Shown here: positions 12,175 to 21,433 of the stretch, piece by piece
Layout: each line of letters starts with the position of its first letter
Position numbering within the stretch: position 1 is the stretch's first letter
Virus record (IMG/VR): IMGVR_UViG_3300044991_000084
Location: 1-31,882 of that record
Length of the DNA stretch: 31,882 bases
Reading direction: 5' to 3' (one strand)
From: a virus
Position numbers and translations under genes: made by a program
Notes under the pieces: model-generated
What the model saw: only the letters and a program-made list of their open reading frames with translations
Databases searched by the model: none
Told to the model about the DNA's origin: nothing

Positions 12175-15100
12175 TTTGTTAGCTAACCCTCTAAGCTCAA
12201 TGCGTCTAATCCCCTCTTCTTCTTTTTCTCTAAGAGCTTTGCGGGATGCTTTACCGGCTTCATAAGCAAACGGCGCATTTTGTTCAGTTATCTCAACACC
12301 ACGCCACGATTTGCCTCTAGCTTCCGCACGGGTCTCAAGTGACTTCTCAATCTCGTCAATACGCTTAGAGGGATACATCCGATTAAAGCGTTCGTTAATA
12401 TCCTTGTTAATCTTAGCGTACTCTTTCAAATCTTTATTTCTGTAAGCGCGATCAAGGTTGTTTAGCAGATCAGTGCGTTCGTTTTCAATACGCTTTTCAA
12501 TTGCCGTCAGTTTAAAGTTAACTGCCTGCGCGTTAGCTAACGGAGCCGACCTAAAACCAATTGCTTGACCGTAGTAGTCCCAGTTGTCAAACGCTTCGGG
12601 TTTTGCAATCACAGCGCCCTTGTTATCTTTAGCGCCTTCTTTTGCGTACTTGTTAGCAACTACGATGTTACGCAAAATAGCGGGGGCTACTTTTTCTAAA
12701 GCTTTTTGCTGGTCGCCTTGTTGGAATGCGTCATAAGCATCAGCCCAGTTTAATACCATGTTTGCGGCGGGGCCCGCACGCTCCAATGCTCGTGCTATTA
12801 CTTCTTCGCGGGGGCTTTGAGTTTCTTTAATATCACGGAAGAACATATTGCTTAAAGACGTGCGGCTAGAAAAGTCAAGACCCGTTAGTTTGTTAAGCAC
12901 GCCTTTAGATACCAAGTCGCTAAGGTCGCCAAGTTTGTAGCCAGCTACAGTTACGTCGCCAAGAATTTCTGGTAAGTACACTTCGGTAAACCATACGTCG
13001 CGGCTAAGATCTTTAAGTTCCTGTGGGCGCTCTTTGTCTTCCCACGCAAAACTTAGCAACGCCATAACAACGCCGTAGAAAGGCAAGCCTGTAACGCCCG
13101 CAATCAAAGTTGTACTGCTTAGCACACCAAAGAAAATCTTGAACGCTTCAGCACGCCCTTCGCCGTTTAACCCAGCTATCATGCGATAGAAGTTGCGAAT
13201 TAACAGCACCATGATGTTTAGCGCAAACGTCATAAACTGCAACGCAAGTCTACCGCCGGGGGCTTTCATTATTGCGGGTTTAGCGTACTCGGAAAAGTTA
13301 CCTTGTGATTCGTTAGTATCAATAACCGCTTGGTCTACAGCCTCTTCAAAAGTTTTACCTTTCTTGCGGTTAAGACGATAAGACGCAATCCAAACAATCT
13401 CGCGTGCCATGCGGTCGGCAGAATGTAGCAAGCCAAAAGTCACAGATGCAGCCGCAACTTTAGCTTTTTCTGTCTTAGACATTACCTCTTCGGTAGACTT
13501 AACATTGAACTCAAACAACTCACTTGCGTAGGTAGACGCAGTAACCGCACGTAAACGCATCTGCTGCACAGCACGTTTTTCTTCTTCGTTGAGATTAAGT
13601 GCTTTTGAGTTTTCAATGGTCGGCATAACCCATGCCGTAGTGCCATCAAGACGTTTTTTGGTGACGGCATACTCATCCCAAAACTTAGCCATTTTGCCAA
13701 TTTCAGTAAAGGCTGCCCCAAATCCGTGCCGTGCGCCCAAAATAACAACGCCGGTCTGCAAAATGCTGATTGGCTGAATAAGCGCAGTAGACGGGGCAGA
13801 CAAATAAGTAACTGCCGACAGCCTATTCATAATGGTTGCAAACGTATCAAACCCATCACGCTCTCTTGGATTTAACTCCGATACAACTCGACGCTCCATG
13901 TCGTCAATAAATACTTCAACTTCGGGTCTGCCTTTAGCCGAATCCCTTGCAGCAGATATAGAAAGACGCAGTTGCGGGCCGTACTTTAACCTTGACAGTT
14001 GCACCGCCATTTTGACTGAGGTTTCGTTAAAGCCACGCAGTACGTCAGTACTAAAGCCGGTAACGTTTTGTCGTTCAGAAAACTGCCCACGGAAAGAATT
14101 TTCTGGCATTGTGCGCAAGTACAACTCGTACACAGAGTCTTTTAAATTTTCTTTAGCTTTAGGATCAGTGTCTTTTACATTGTCGATTGCGGTAAATACG
14201 TCTTTGAGCAAGTCACTTTTTTGGTAGGTTTCTTTGCGCAAATCAGCAACGTTGTTGCCGGTAGTAATGTAATTTTTAGGAATGCCATCCGCTACAAATT
14301 GTTCAGCTAACGCATCTCGCTCAGCCAAAGACGGGCGCATCCAAAACTCTCGCTCTCCGCCCAACCCTTTTTTAACCGACAGCCAATACGGGCCTTCACG
14401 AGTCAAAGCAAAATAAGGCGTAATCCTTTTGCTAGCTTCGTAGATTTGTTTAATCCGCGCCATGATAAGCGCTTTGCCGTCTTCTGGAATATTTTCTTTG
14501 TTGATACTTTCCTCAAGCAATAACATGTAGTAATCAGTCATGTCGTTGAGGTGATCGCGCATCTCTGTGTACACACGTTGACCGTCGGAAGTCAAACCTT
14601 TAAACATATTATCCAACGTCACACTGCGGCGAGTAGCGTTCTTATCGGCGGGATCAATTCTTTGTAACGTTGCAGCAAGCGCCACGGTTTCAATTTTTCG
14701 CATTTCTCCGGGGTTCTTGGAGAATACGCGCATAGCATCAGTGCTTATATCTGCGGCGCTTTCTAGCAATATGTTGGTCAAACCCGCCATCTTTTGCATC
14801 AACACGTTTGTGTTGGCTAACTCAGGAACGTACGAAGAACCCCAGCTTGCTGAAACATCAATATTCATCTGCGCTAAGACAACCTTTAACTGCACTCTAT
14901 CCATGGACTTCACCAGACGATTAATTGCTGGCAAAATCTTTTTGGGGTTACGCAAGGCAAATAAAAGAGAAGCTTGCTTAGCCGTTTCTTCCGCATCTCT
15001 GCTTCGCTGAATCTGTTCAAGGTGGTACTGCACTCGCTCTTCAATGTCGGCTTGTGTTTCTTGTATTACCGCATTAGATTCCTCTGGCATCTTAGGAGTC

Positions 15101-18100
15101 TGAGTGTAGACTTTGCCGACACGGGCTTCACGTATTGCGTTAGCTTTATCAGCTTTGGCAATCATTTTCATTGTGGGTGTCAGCTTAGAAGACACAAGCT
15201 TGTCGGTAACTACAATCAAATCAGACAGTGCATTTATGGTGTCAGTAGCCATACCGAGCATCTCACGAAGCGCATCTACAAAACGATTAAAGAAACCTGT
15301 TTCTTCCTCAAAGCCATAAGCCCCCATCAGGAACTTTTGGAAGAAGGGGTCGGTCATGCCATAGGAAACAAACTCATGCGGATTGCTAAATACACCCGAC
15401 ACGGTCTTTAGGTAGTACATTTCTGCGGGCAGCTCACCCAAGTTGGCTAAGCGGTTGTACTCATCCTTAGCGTTGTTCATCACCGCAATCAGATCGTTGT
15501 ACGCACGTACCAGCTTTGCGTCCCCTGAGAATCCACGTTGAACCGCGAGGAGGGCCAGCTCAAGTTTTTGTTGCAGCGCAGCATGAAGCGCTTCGTGTAG
15601 CACTGTGGTGTTATTGATACCTTGGAAACTACCTGCGCTAGCACCGCGCACAAAAATAGTACGCTCACCGGTAGCTGTGTTCTCAAAGTAAACGCCACGA
15701 GCACGGGAGTTGTCATTACCCCAAGCTTCTTGATGGCGAGATAATTGTTCTGGCAGCGGATCGGTCTCTTCAACCACAACAAAGTTAACGCCAGCTACCA
15801 AACTACGGAGACGTTTGGCCAAGAACTTTTGAAAGCCAGTCCCTGTCTTAATAACTCTAGTCAATGCTTGGGCGGCGTTCTTAGCTTTGTTAAAGCCCTC
15901 ATCAGCGGCTTCAACTTCATCGTTGCTTGCAGAGCTTTTGTTTATACGTTCTTGCGCTTTGTACTTGCGTCCAGCAACTACGTCGTCGTATTCTTTTTGA
16001 GAAATCTTTGAGCGGTCAGCAAGTGCGGCTTTAACACGGTTGCCTAAAGCAGTGCCACGGTGTTTAGCTTCTAAGTCCAGCATTGCGTTAATTGCATTGC
16101 GCTTAGCCGCACGCTTGTCGTTTTCCGCGTTCTTTAGACCTTCATCGTCGGCAATGTTGGTCTCGTCAATAGGTGCGTTGGCTTTGTCCAAATCGGCTTG
16201 CAACTTAGGCAAGGCACGCTCGCCCTTCATGTAATCAGCACGGCCTTCGGTGCGGGCTTTATCTTTCTCCGCACGTTGCTCTTCAGTAATGTCAGCCTTT
16301 GGCCGACCACGTTTGCCTTTGCTTACTCCTGCGGCTGTTGATGCCGCTTGTCCTTCTTGCGTTGTTTTGACGGTTTTAGAGGTCTGAGTGCCAACGTCGG
16401 CTCCTTTTAGTTTGGTAACTTCATCATCAAATGCACGTTCTGCTGCATCACGTAGAGCTTCAAAGTCTGGGTCATCTTTTAACCCTTGCTCTAATAGCGT
16501 ATCAACAACATTTTGGCGGTAATCATCAACTGCCGCATCAATATTACCCCCGTACTGAGGGTCGTTTACTTGGTCAAAAGCGGTACGCGCATTAGATCGG
16601 GCGGTACTTTGAGCGTCTGCTTTTTTAGTTTGAAGAGATTGTTCTCTAGCTTTGTCTGCGAATTCTTGGTCTTGCGCTTTTTCTAACTTTGCCGTTTCTT
16701 CGTAAGAGGGGCGTCGTTGGTTAGGTATATTGCGGATAGCGTTAGCAAAATCTTTATCACCCGCTTGTTCATATCGGTCGGCGACACGTTTAATACGAGC
16801 ATCAGTATCGCTATAGGCAGGAGCGGTTGGATCGTCTTTGGTACGCTTGGCGTACGTTTCTTCATCCGTTACTGCAACGGGCTTAGATCCTTCTCTTTCA
16901 GTAGACTCTGTAACATCCGTTCTAGGAGAAACCACTCCATCTCGTTCAGCTTCTCTAACTCCTGTGGTGGTGGGAACGTTGTCGGCTGATTGTGCAGATA
17001 GCGCAGGGCTCTCTCCACCTGCTTCACTGATAGGTTTTGTAACATCTTCTGTTCCCTCTTCAATAGGCGCATTTGTTTCTGTAACCTTTGGTGTTCCGCC
17101 AAGTCTATCAGTTGCCATGCGTAGCGCATCAGCAGGGTCAATACCACGACGCTCAAGTTGAGCGGCAGCTTCTTTAATTTGTTCTGGTGTTGCTTGTTCT
17201 TTAATAGGAGCAGCTTCCGATACCACCGTAGGGGGCGCAGATTGTTCCTCAACCGCAGGTTTTATGCGTTTAGCTAGGGCATCTTTAAGTGCTTGGCGCT
17301 TATCAACGGGGGGCGCAGGTTGTTCCTGTTCTGTTTCTGGCTCAAGAGTTGGCTCAATCTTTACTGCTTCTTCTGTAGCTGCTTTTGGAGCGCCGGGTGT
17401 TCTAGCTATGTTAATAGCGCCTAGACCTGCTGTAGGAGCAATAGAACCAACGCCTTCTTTTGCGCCCGATTCAAACATTTCTTTGGCAGTTTCTACAGTA
17501 GCAAACTTTTTACGCTCGCCAGTTTGAACTTTACCTGCGGCCTGTGCGCCTTCTTGACCAGCACCGGCTACAAACTCTTGACCAAATTGTTTGGGGAATT
17601 CTTTAGCTACTTCTTTAACCGCGCCTGCACGACCTGCTGCTTTAATGAAACCTTTAACGCCTTCTTTAGCTACTTTAGCCGCAGGGCCAAGCACTAAATC
17701 TAATGCGCCAGAACTAATTGCAACGGCTAAATTAACGTCGTCGGTTTCTTGTAGCCTTTGAGCTACACGAGCGGCTCTTTCTTCTGGCGGCAAAGTTTTA
17801 AGTTCCGCAGCCATTGCTTCAAGGCGGTTGCTAACAGCTTCGCTGTAGCCCATACCAGTTCCCAAAGCAAGCAAGCCCGGTTGTTTTGTAGTGATCGCAG
17901 CAATGATAGAAGGTATGGCGTACACCGCACCAGAACCAATGCTACTGGCTAGCCAATTACCAAAGTCGGCGGCGCTTTCAACTTCCAAAACTTTTTCTTG
18001 CCGTGGCTTGTACTTTTGGTTTTCGCGTTGGTACTGAGACAGCAAGCCAAGTGAAGCGTTTACAAACTCTTTATTATTAGTTAGGTCTTTAGTGATTGAA

Positions 18101-18927
18101 TCCCGTAGTCGACCACGTACTTCTGGGTTAGAAGCAAAATACATACGTACTTGGGGGTCACGAGGCAAGTCGTTGGGAGACTTAATCTGCCCTTTGTCGA
18201 TTTGATCTAATAGTTGCAAACGTTGGATAGTGTTACCAAGAACTTCAGCACTACCGGCTAACTTAAATTGCTCAATTGAACTTGGAATGCCAATAGTAGC
18301 CGCGCTAGCAATGGCTTTTGAACCTTCCTCAATCGGAGAAAAACTTCTGTCCGGTTCTGGCTTAGCCGCCTGTGGTGGCAAGAACGATTGCGCTGCGGGC
18401 CTTTGCGCTACTGGAGTTGCTTTAGTTGGGGCTGGCGCTGGTACGCTTAAATCTCTATAACGGGGAGCTACAACATCACCGGGTCGTGCAAAAGTACTAG
18501 CGGGTTCGGCTTCGTTTGCCGCACGCATAGCGGCCCAATCTGCATCACTTTGTGCTAAGCCACGAGTAACTGCAACACCTTTTCTATCGTAGAAAGTATT
18601 GCTAATGTTGGGGGTTACATCTCCCTTTTCATACTCATACCTTCTTGATTTACTATCTTTAGTCGGCGCATTCTGATATTTTGTAGCCTTAGCTAAAGGT
18701 GTGTAGTCGTAAGTAGCGGGCTCTTCAGCGGGAGCTGGAGCAGGGGCAGGGGCAGGGGCAGGGGCAGGGGCAGGGGCAGGGGCAGGGGCGGCAACAACAG
18801 GCGCAGGGGCGGGAGCAGGGGCAGGTTGGCCTTGACTTCCTAAAAACCCAAGGATTTTTGCTTTAGCCGCAGCCGCATCGTCTGTATCAATATCGTAATG
18901 CAGACCTTTGTATTCGTAGATTGGCAT
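12172..18927 (-). CDS. Giant polyvalent virion protein: zincin plus LPD38-like
   Basis: This 2,251-aa protein starts 'MPIYEYKGLHYDIDTDDAAA', then has a Pro-Ala repeat (about 35-68). A long charged coil-rich region follows (to ~1,000), then a metallopeptidase-like domain with 'LHEALHAALQQ' (zincin HExxH at 1111-1115) and 'NPHEFVSYG' (E1185, possible third ligand). The C-terminal part (about 1825-1960) resembles large polyvalent protein-associated domain LPD38 ('HSADRMAREIVWIASYRLNR') with hydrophobic helices 'LALQFMTFALNIMVLLI' and 'GVVMALLSFAW'. Such proteins are thought to be packaged and injected with the DNA, where peptidase and membrane segments act early in infection. It is the last gene of the late operon. 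The protease call is a motif reading; ejection is inferred. Confidence 0.85.
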   Translation of the reverse strand: MPIYEYKGLHYDIDTDDAAAAKAKILGFLGSQGQPAPAPAPAPVVAAPAPAPAPAPAPAPAPAPAPAEEPATYDYTPLAKATKYQNAPTKDSKSRRYEYEKGDVTPNISNTFYDRKGVAVTRGLAQSDADWAAMRAANEAEPASTFARPGDVVAPRYRDLSVPAPAPTKATPVAQRPAAQSFLPPQAAKPEPDRSFSPIEEGSKAIASAATIGIPSSIEQFKLAGSAEVLGNTIQRLQLLDQIDKGQIKSPNDLPRDPQVRMYFASNPEVRGRLRDSITKDLTNNKEFVNASLGLLSQYQRENQKYKPRQEKVLEVESAADFGNWLASSIGSGAVYAIPSIIAAITTKQPGLLALGTGMGYSEAVSNRLEAMAAELKTLPPEERAARVAQRLQETDDVNLAVAISSGALDLVLGPAAKVAKEGVKGFIKAAGRAGAVKEVAKEFPKQFGQEFVAGAGQEGAQAAGKVQTGERKKFATVETAKEMFESGAKEGVGSIAPTAGLGAINIARTPGAPKAATEEAVKIEPTLEPETEQEQPAPPVDKRQALKDALAKRIKPAVEEQSAPPTVVSEAAPIKEQATPEQIKEAAAQLERRGIDPADALRMATDRLGGTPKVTETNAPIEEGTEDVTKPISEAGGESPALSAQSADNVPTTTGVREAERDGVVSPRTDVTESTEREGSKPVAVTDEETYAKRTKDDPTAPAYSDTDARIKRVADRYEQAGDKDFANAIRNIPNQRRPSYEETAKLEKAQDQEFADKAREQSLQTKKADAQSTARSNARTAFDQVNDPQYGGNIDAAVDDYRQNVVDTLLEQGLKDDPDFEALRDAAERAFDDEVTKLKGADVGTQTSKTVKTTQEGQAASTAAGVSKGKRGRPKADITEEQRAEKDKARTEGRADYMKGERALPKLQADLDKANAPIDETNIADDEGLKNAENDKRAAKRNAINAMLDLEAKHRGTALGNRVKAALADRSKISQKEYDDVVAGRKYKAQERINKSSASNDEVEAADEGFNKAKNAAQALTRVIKTGTGFQKFLAKRLRSLVAGVNFVVVEETDPLPEQLSRHQEAWGNDNSRARGVYFENTATGERTIFVRGASAGSFQGINNTTVLHEALHAALQQKLELALLAVQRGFSGDAKLVRAYNDLIAVMNNAKDEYNRLANLGELPAEMYYLKTVSGVFSNPHEFVSYGMTDPFFQKFLMGAYGFEEETGFFNRFVDALREMLGMATDTINALSDLIVVTDKLVSSKLTPTMKMIAKADKANAIREARVGKVYTQTPKMPEESNAVIQETQADIEERVQYHLEQIQRSRDAEETAKQASLLFALRNPKKILPAINRLVKSMDRVQLKVVLAQMNIDVSASWGSSYVPELANTNVLMQKMAGLTNILLESAADISTDAMRVFSKNPGEMRKIETVALAATLQRIDPADKNATRRSVTLDNMFKGLTSDGQRVYTEMRDHLNDMTDYYMLLLEESINKENIPEDGKALIMARIKQIYEASKRITPYFALTREGPYWLSVKKGLGGEREFWMRPSLAERDALAEQFVADGIPKNYITTGNNVADLRKETYQKSDLLKDVFTAIDNVKDTDPKAKENLKDSVYELYLRTMPENSFRGQFSERQNVTGFSTDVLRGFNETSVKMAVQLSRLKYGPQLRLSISAARDSAKGRPEVEVFIDDMERRVVSELNPRERDGFDTFATIMNRLSAVTYLSAPSTALIQPISILQTGVVILGARHGFGAAFTEIGKMAKFWDEYAVTKKRLDGTTAWVMPTIENSKALNLNEEEKRAVQQMRLRAVTASTYASELFEFNVKSTEEVMSKTEKAKVAAASVTFGLLHSADRMAREIVWIASYRLNRKKGKTFEEAVDQAVIDTNESQGNFSEYAKPAIMKAPGGRLALQFMTFALNIMVLLIRNFYRMIAGLNGEGRAEAFKIFFGVLSSTTLIAGVTGLPFYGVVMALLSFAWEDKERPQELKDLSRDVWFTEVYLPEILGDVTVAGYKLGDLSDLVSKGVLNKLTGLDFSSRTSLSNMFFRDIKETQSPREEVIARALERAGPAANMVLNWADAYDAFQQGDQQKALEKVAPAILRNIVVANKYAKEGAKDNKGAVIAKPEAFDNWDYYGQAIGFRSAPLANAQAVNFKLTAIEKRIENERTDLLNNLDRAYRNKDLKEYAKINKDINERFNRMYPSKRIDEIEKSLETRAEARGKSWRGVEITEQNAPFAYEAGKASRKALREKEEEGIRRIELRGLANK
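18741..18789. repeat. Hexanucleotide repeat GGGGCA
   Basis: About eight back-to-back copies of GGGGCA (plus-strand reading) lie within the 5' end of the 2,251-aa gene and encode its Pro-Ala repeat. The unit is a multiple of three, so copy-number changes keep the frame while changing linker length. Slippage is plausible. Confidence 0.9.
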
Positions 18928-18935
18928 TGCCTACC

Positions 18936-20477
18936 TTACTTAATTTTTATTGGGTTTTCTGCCGTACCTGCTTTTGCCGCTGGAGCGGCGGCGGGGGCCG
19001 CATCTGGGTTATCCCGTTTCCACTTAGCTCTCCAGTCACGCTCGTATGCTTCTTTATCTTTAGCATCTATGTAGGATGGCTGGTATTTTTCTTTGCGCCA
19101 GTCTTCGTTTATGTCTTTTCTTTCTTTTGCTGCAACAGCAGGTGCGGCAGCCGACTGCCTGTAAAGGTTAGTTGCCAAGGATTCAATTTCCGCGTCAGAC
19201 ATGTTTGGGAATTTTTCTTTTAAGCCCGCAGCAATAGCCCTTACACCCCTTTGCTGATCTGTTTCTCTAGGTGTTTTGCCGCCAGCAGCGCCTTTAGCAT
19301 CAGCTCTAATTTTTGCAGCATCGCGTGAAGCTTGAGCACTTTCGTATTTACCCATAAGGTTAAGGTTGCCCGTAACCAGTCGAGCCATAAGATTATTTTT
19401 AGACACGCCCAAGTCTTTAGCAATTTTAGCCAAGTCCAGATCATTTTTTTGTTCTGCCTTGATGTCACCATCTTTTTGCGCTTGGCGCAAGTTTTGGAAC
19501 TTGTACTGCGCTTCGTTCATTAACTCATCTCGTTTGATAACATTTTCGCGCAAGCCAGCTTCTTCGCCCATAAACTTCTCAGCGGATCCCATGCTACTAC
19601 GGGCTAATGCGCCAATACCACCAAGACCTGTTTGGCCACGAGTTGCATCGCTGTAGTCTAAAAGGGCTTTTCGAGTAGCAAACTTTTTGCGCTCGTCAAT
19701 ATCAGCTTGTTTTCTAGCGTCCTCAACGGCTTTAGCTTCTTTAAGAGACGCGAGACCGGCCAAATAATTTTTACCTATTGGGCCTTCGTCAACGCCGTAG
19801 TTTTTCTTTTCAATTAACTTTTTCTCAATGTCTGCTTCTGAGCGAATAGGGCGTACTTGTTGCTTCATAAGAGCTTGAATTTGCGGCATGAGTTTCTTTA
19901 ACTCTGCTTCTGCGTCGTAGCCGGGTTCATCTTCAACCGCAGCTTCAACTTCTTGGTCTCCGTCTGCACCACTAAAAGCAACAATGCCGCCTGAGCCGTA
20001 CTCAAACATGCGTGGGTCAACAGGAACACCCATCAAACCACCATTTGCTGCCATACGAACAGGTTGCGCCCCTTGGGGGGCTTGTTGTGGCATAGGACGT
20101 GGAGCCATCTGCATTTGCTGTTGAGGCATTGGCTGCTGTTGGCGCACTGGTTGAGGAATACCGGGGGGCGCTGCTTGCTGCGCGGCTCCAACTTGCTGAG
20201 CCATTTGCTGCATACCTTGCTGCTGTCGTCCTTGCTGCAACGCACCAATACCCATGCTTTGAAGGGCTTGCTTAGGTAGGCTTTGATTCAAAGGTTCAGC
20301 AGGGGGTTGCGGCTGTTGAGACGTCTGTATCTCTTTATTGATTTCGCTAATACGAGCAAGCGCCATGAACGGAGGCACTTGGGGGTTACCGCCTTGAGCC
20401 GCCGACGTCAAATACTGAATTGACTCGGGTAGAGGAGGCAGTTTATTTAGCCTGCTTTGTACTTCCATTAAGTTCAT
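18936..20477 (-). CDS. Virion-associated protein, Gln/Pro-rich N-terminus
   Basis: The 513-aa protein has a Gln/Pro/Met-rich region (about 50-140: 'QQGRQQQGMQQMAQQ', 'QQQPMPQQQMQM'), then a small 'AANGGLMG...FEYGSGGIVAF' motif. This 'GG-(L/I)...GGIVAF' pattern recurs in virion proteins of aquatic podovirus-like phages. The rest is highly charged helix (about 200-430), followed by a C-terminal 'PNMSDAEIESLATNLYRQSA' and an Ala/Pro tail. It sits 8 bp upstream of the giant polyvalent gene and 11 bp after the 311-aa gene, each with an AAGG-type ribosome binding site. A role as internal or ejection protein is inferred from context and composition; no enzyme motif is seen. Confidence 0.72.
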   Translation of the reverse strand: MNLMEVQSRLNKLPPLPESIQYLTSAAQGGNPQVPPFMALARISEINKEIQTSQQPQPPAEPLNQSLPKQALQSMGIGALQQGRQQQGMQQMAQQVGAAQQAAPPGIPQPVRQQQPMPQQQMQMAPRPMPQQAPQGAQPVRMAANGGLMGVPVDPRMFEYGSGGIVAFSGADGDQEVEAAVEDEPGYDAEAELKKLMPQIQALMKQQVRPIRSEADIEKKLIEKKNYGVDEGPIGKNYLAGLASLKEAKAVEDARKQADIDERKKFATRKALLDYSDATRGQTGLGGIGALARSSMGSAEKFMGEEAGLRENVIKRDELMNEAQYKFQNLRQAQKDGDIKAEQKNDLDLAKIAKDLGVSKNNLMARLVTGNLNLMGKYESAQASRDAAKIRADAKGAAGGKTPRETDQQRGVRAIAAGLKEKFPNMSDAEIESLATNLYRQSAAAPAVAAKERKDINEDWRKEKYQPSYIDAKDKEAYERDWRAKWKRDNPDAAPAAAPAAKAGTAENPIKIK

Positions 20478-20488
20478 ACTGCTACCTT

Positions 20489-21424
20489 TTATTTAGGAAT
20501 CAAACCAAGATCTTTAAGCGTCTGTTCAACAGTGGGCAAGCTACCAGTAATTTCAGCTAATTGGCCCATACCGGATTTACCTAGTGGGCTATTAGTTACA
20601 GTAGAGATAGGCAAACCTTGCAACATAGATTGCAGATATTGCGTTTGCTTCATTGGGTAATCACGTTGTGCCAAGAACTCATTGTAGTCGGCAGTAATAC
20701 CTTCTTGTTCAATACCACGCTGAGCTTGACCTGCGTTAGCAAAAATATTGGTGAGGTCTTTAGCTTGGCCCACTTCAGTATTAAACTGACCCATAGCTTT
20801 GTCGTACGCATTTGCGTACCCTTGGCCAATTGTTTTGTTTTGTTCTTGCAACAAATTACGGTTAGCTTCTGATTGCATAATTGCTTGACGACCACCACCA
20901 AAACCACCGGCTTGAGTAAGTTTGGCCAAGTCGGGTTGAAGGTTTATTTGCGAACGACGTTGTAATTCATCTAACTGTGGGTTAAGCACGGACTGCAAGT
21001 ACGGATTCATGTACTGAGAAGCGATACCCGGAGTACCAGCACCTGTTGCGCCAGTAGTACCAGTAGGTAATCCAGCAATCCCTGCACCCGCACCTGTACC
21101 TGTACCAATAGCGCCGGGGGTATAAGCATTAGTACCCATAGTTGGCGGTTGATATGCGCTAGTAGAACTAAAGCTTTGACCTAGTTGAGTAGGAAACGCA
21201 AGATTACCCAAACCTTTAAACACGTTGCTTTGCAGGCCAGACTCACCAGCCGTCATTGGGCCTTGATAGGTTTGATAAGGTGAATTGGCAATAGCTTGGG
21301 CTTGACCAAGCATGTTTGTTACATACGGGCCTATGTAACTAGACAGAGTTTGTTCCGACGTACCGCCAGCGGCGGGTAGTGCCGAGGCCGCCGTGCCTGC
21401 TGCATTTGGTAAGGGAGTAGCCAT
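20489..21424 (-). CDS. Virion-associated protein, Gly-rich linker
   Basis: The 311-aa protein has an N-terminal part 'YIGPYVTNMLGQAQAIANSP', a Gly/Thr-rich stretch (about 105-135) and a Gln-rich helical core 'ASQYMNPYLQSVLNPQLDEL' with 'KLTQAGGFGGGRQAIMQSEA' and 'TIGQGYANAYDKAMGQFNTE'. This core resembles a protein common in pelagic and freshwater phage late operons and thought to be virion associated; I know no established function. 'LQSMLQGLPIST' near the end is also typical. AAGGAA lies before the ATG and the neighbours are 9-11 bp away. Confidence 0.75.
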   Translation of the reverse strand: MATPLPNAAGTAASALPAAGGTSEQTLSSYIGPYVTNMLGQAQAIANSPYQTYQGPMTAGESGLQSNVFKGLGNLAFPTQLGQSFSSTSAYQPPTMGTNAYTPGAIGTGTGAGAGIAGLPTGTTGATGAGTPGIASQYMNPYLQSVLNPQLDELQRRSQINLQPDLAKLTQAGGFGGGRQAIMQSEANRNLLQEQNKTIGQGYANAYDKAMGQFNTEVGQAKDLTNIFANAGQAQRGIEQEGITADYNEFLAQRDYPMKQTQYLQSMLQGLPISTVTNSPLGKSGMGQLAEITGSLPTVEQTLKDLGLIPK

Positions 21425-21433
21425 AGTCGTTCC

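Noticed and set aside
15582-15602. Stand-alone protease gene around the HEALH motif
   Set aside because: The motif is in the middle of one uninterrupted 2,251-codon frame with no internal start signal.
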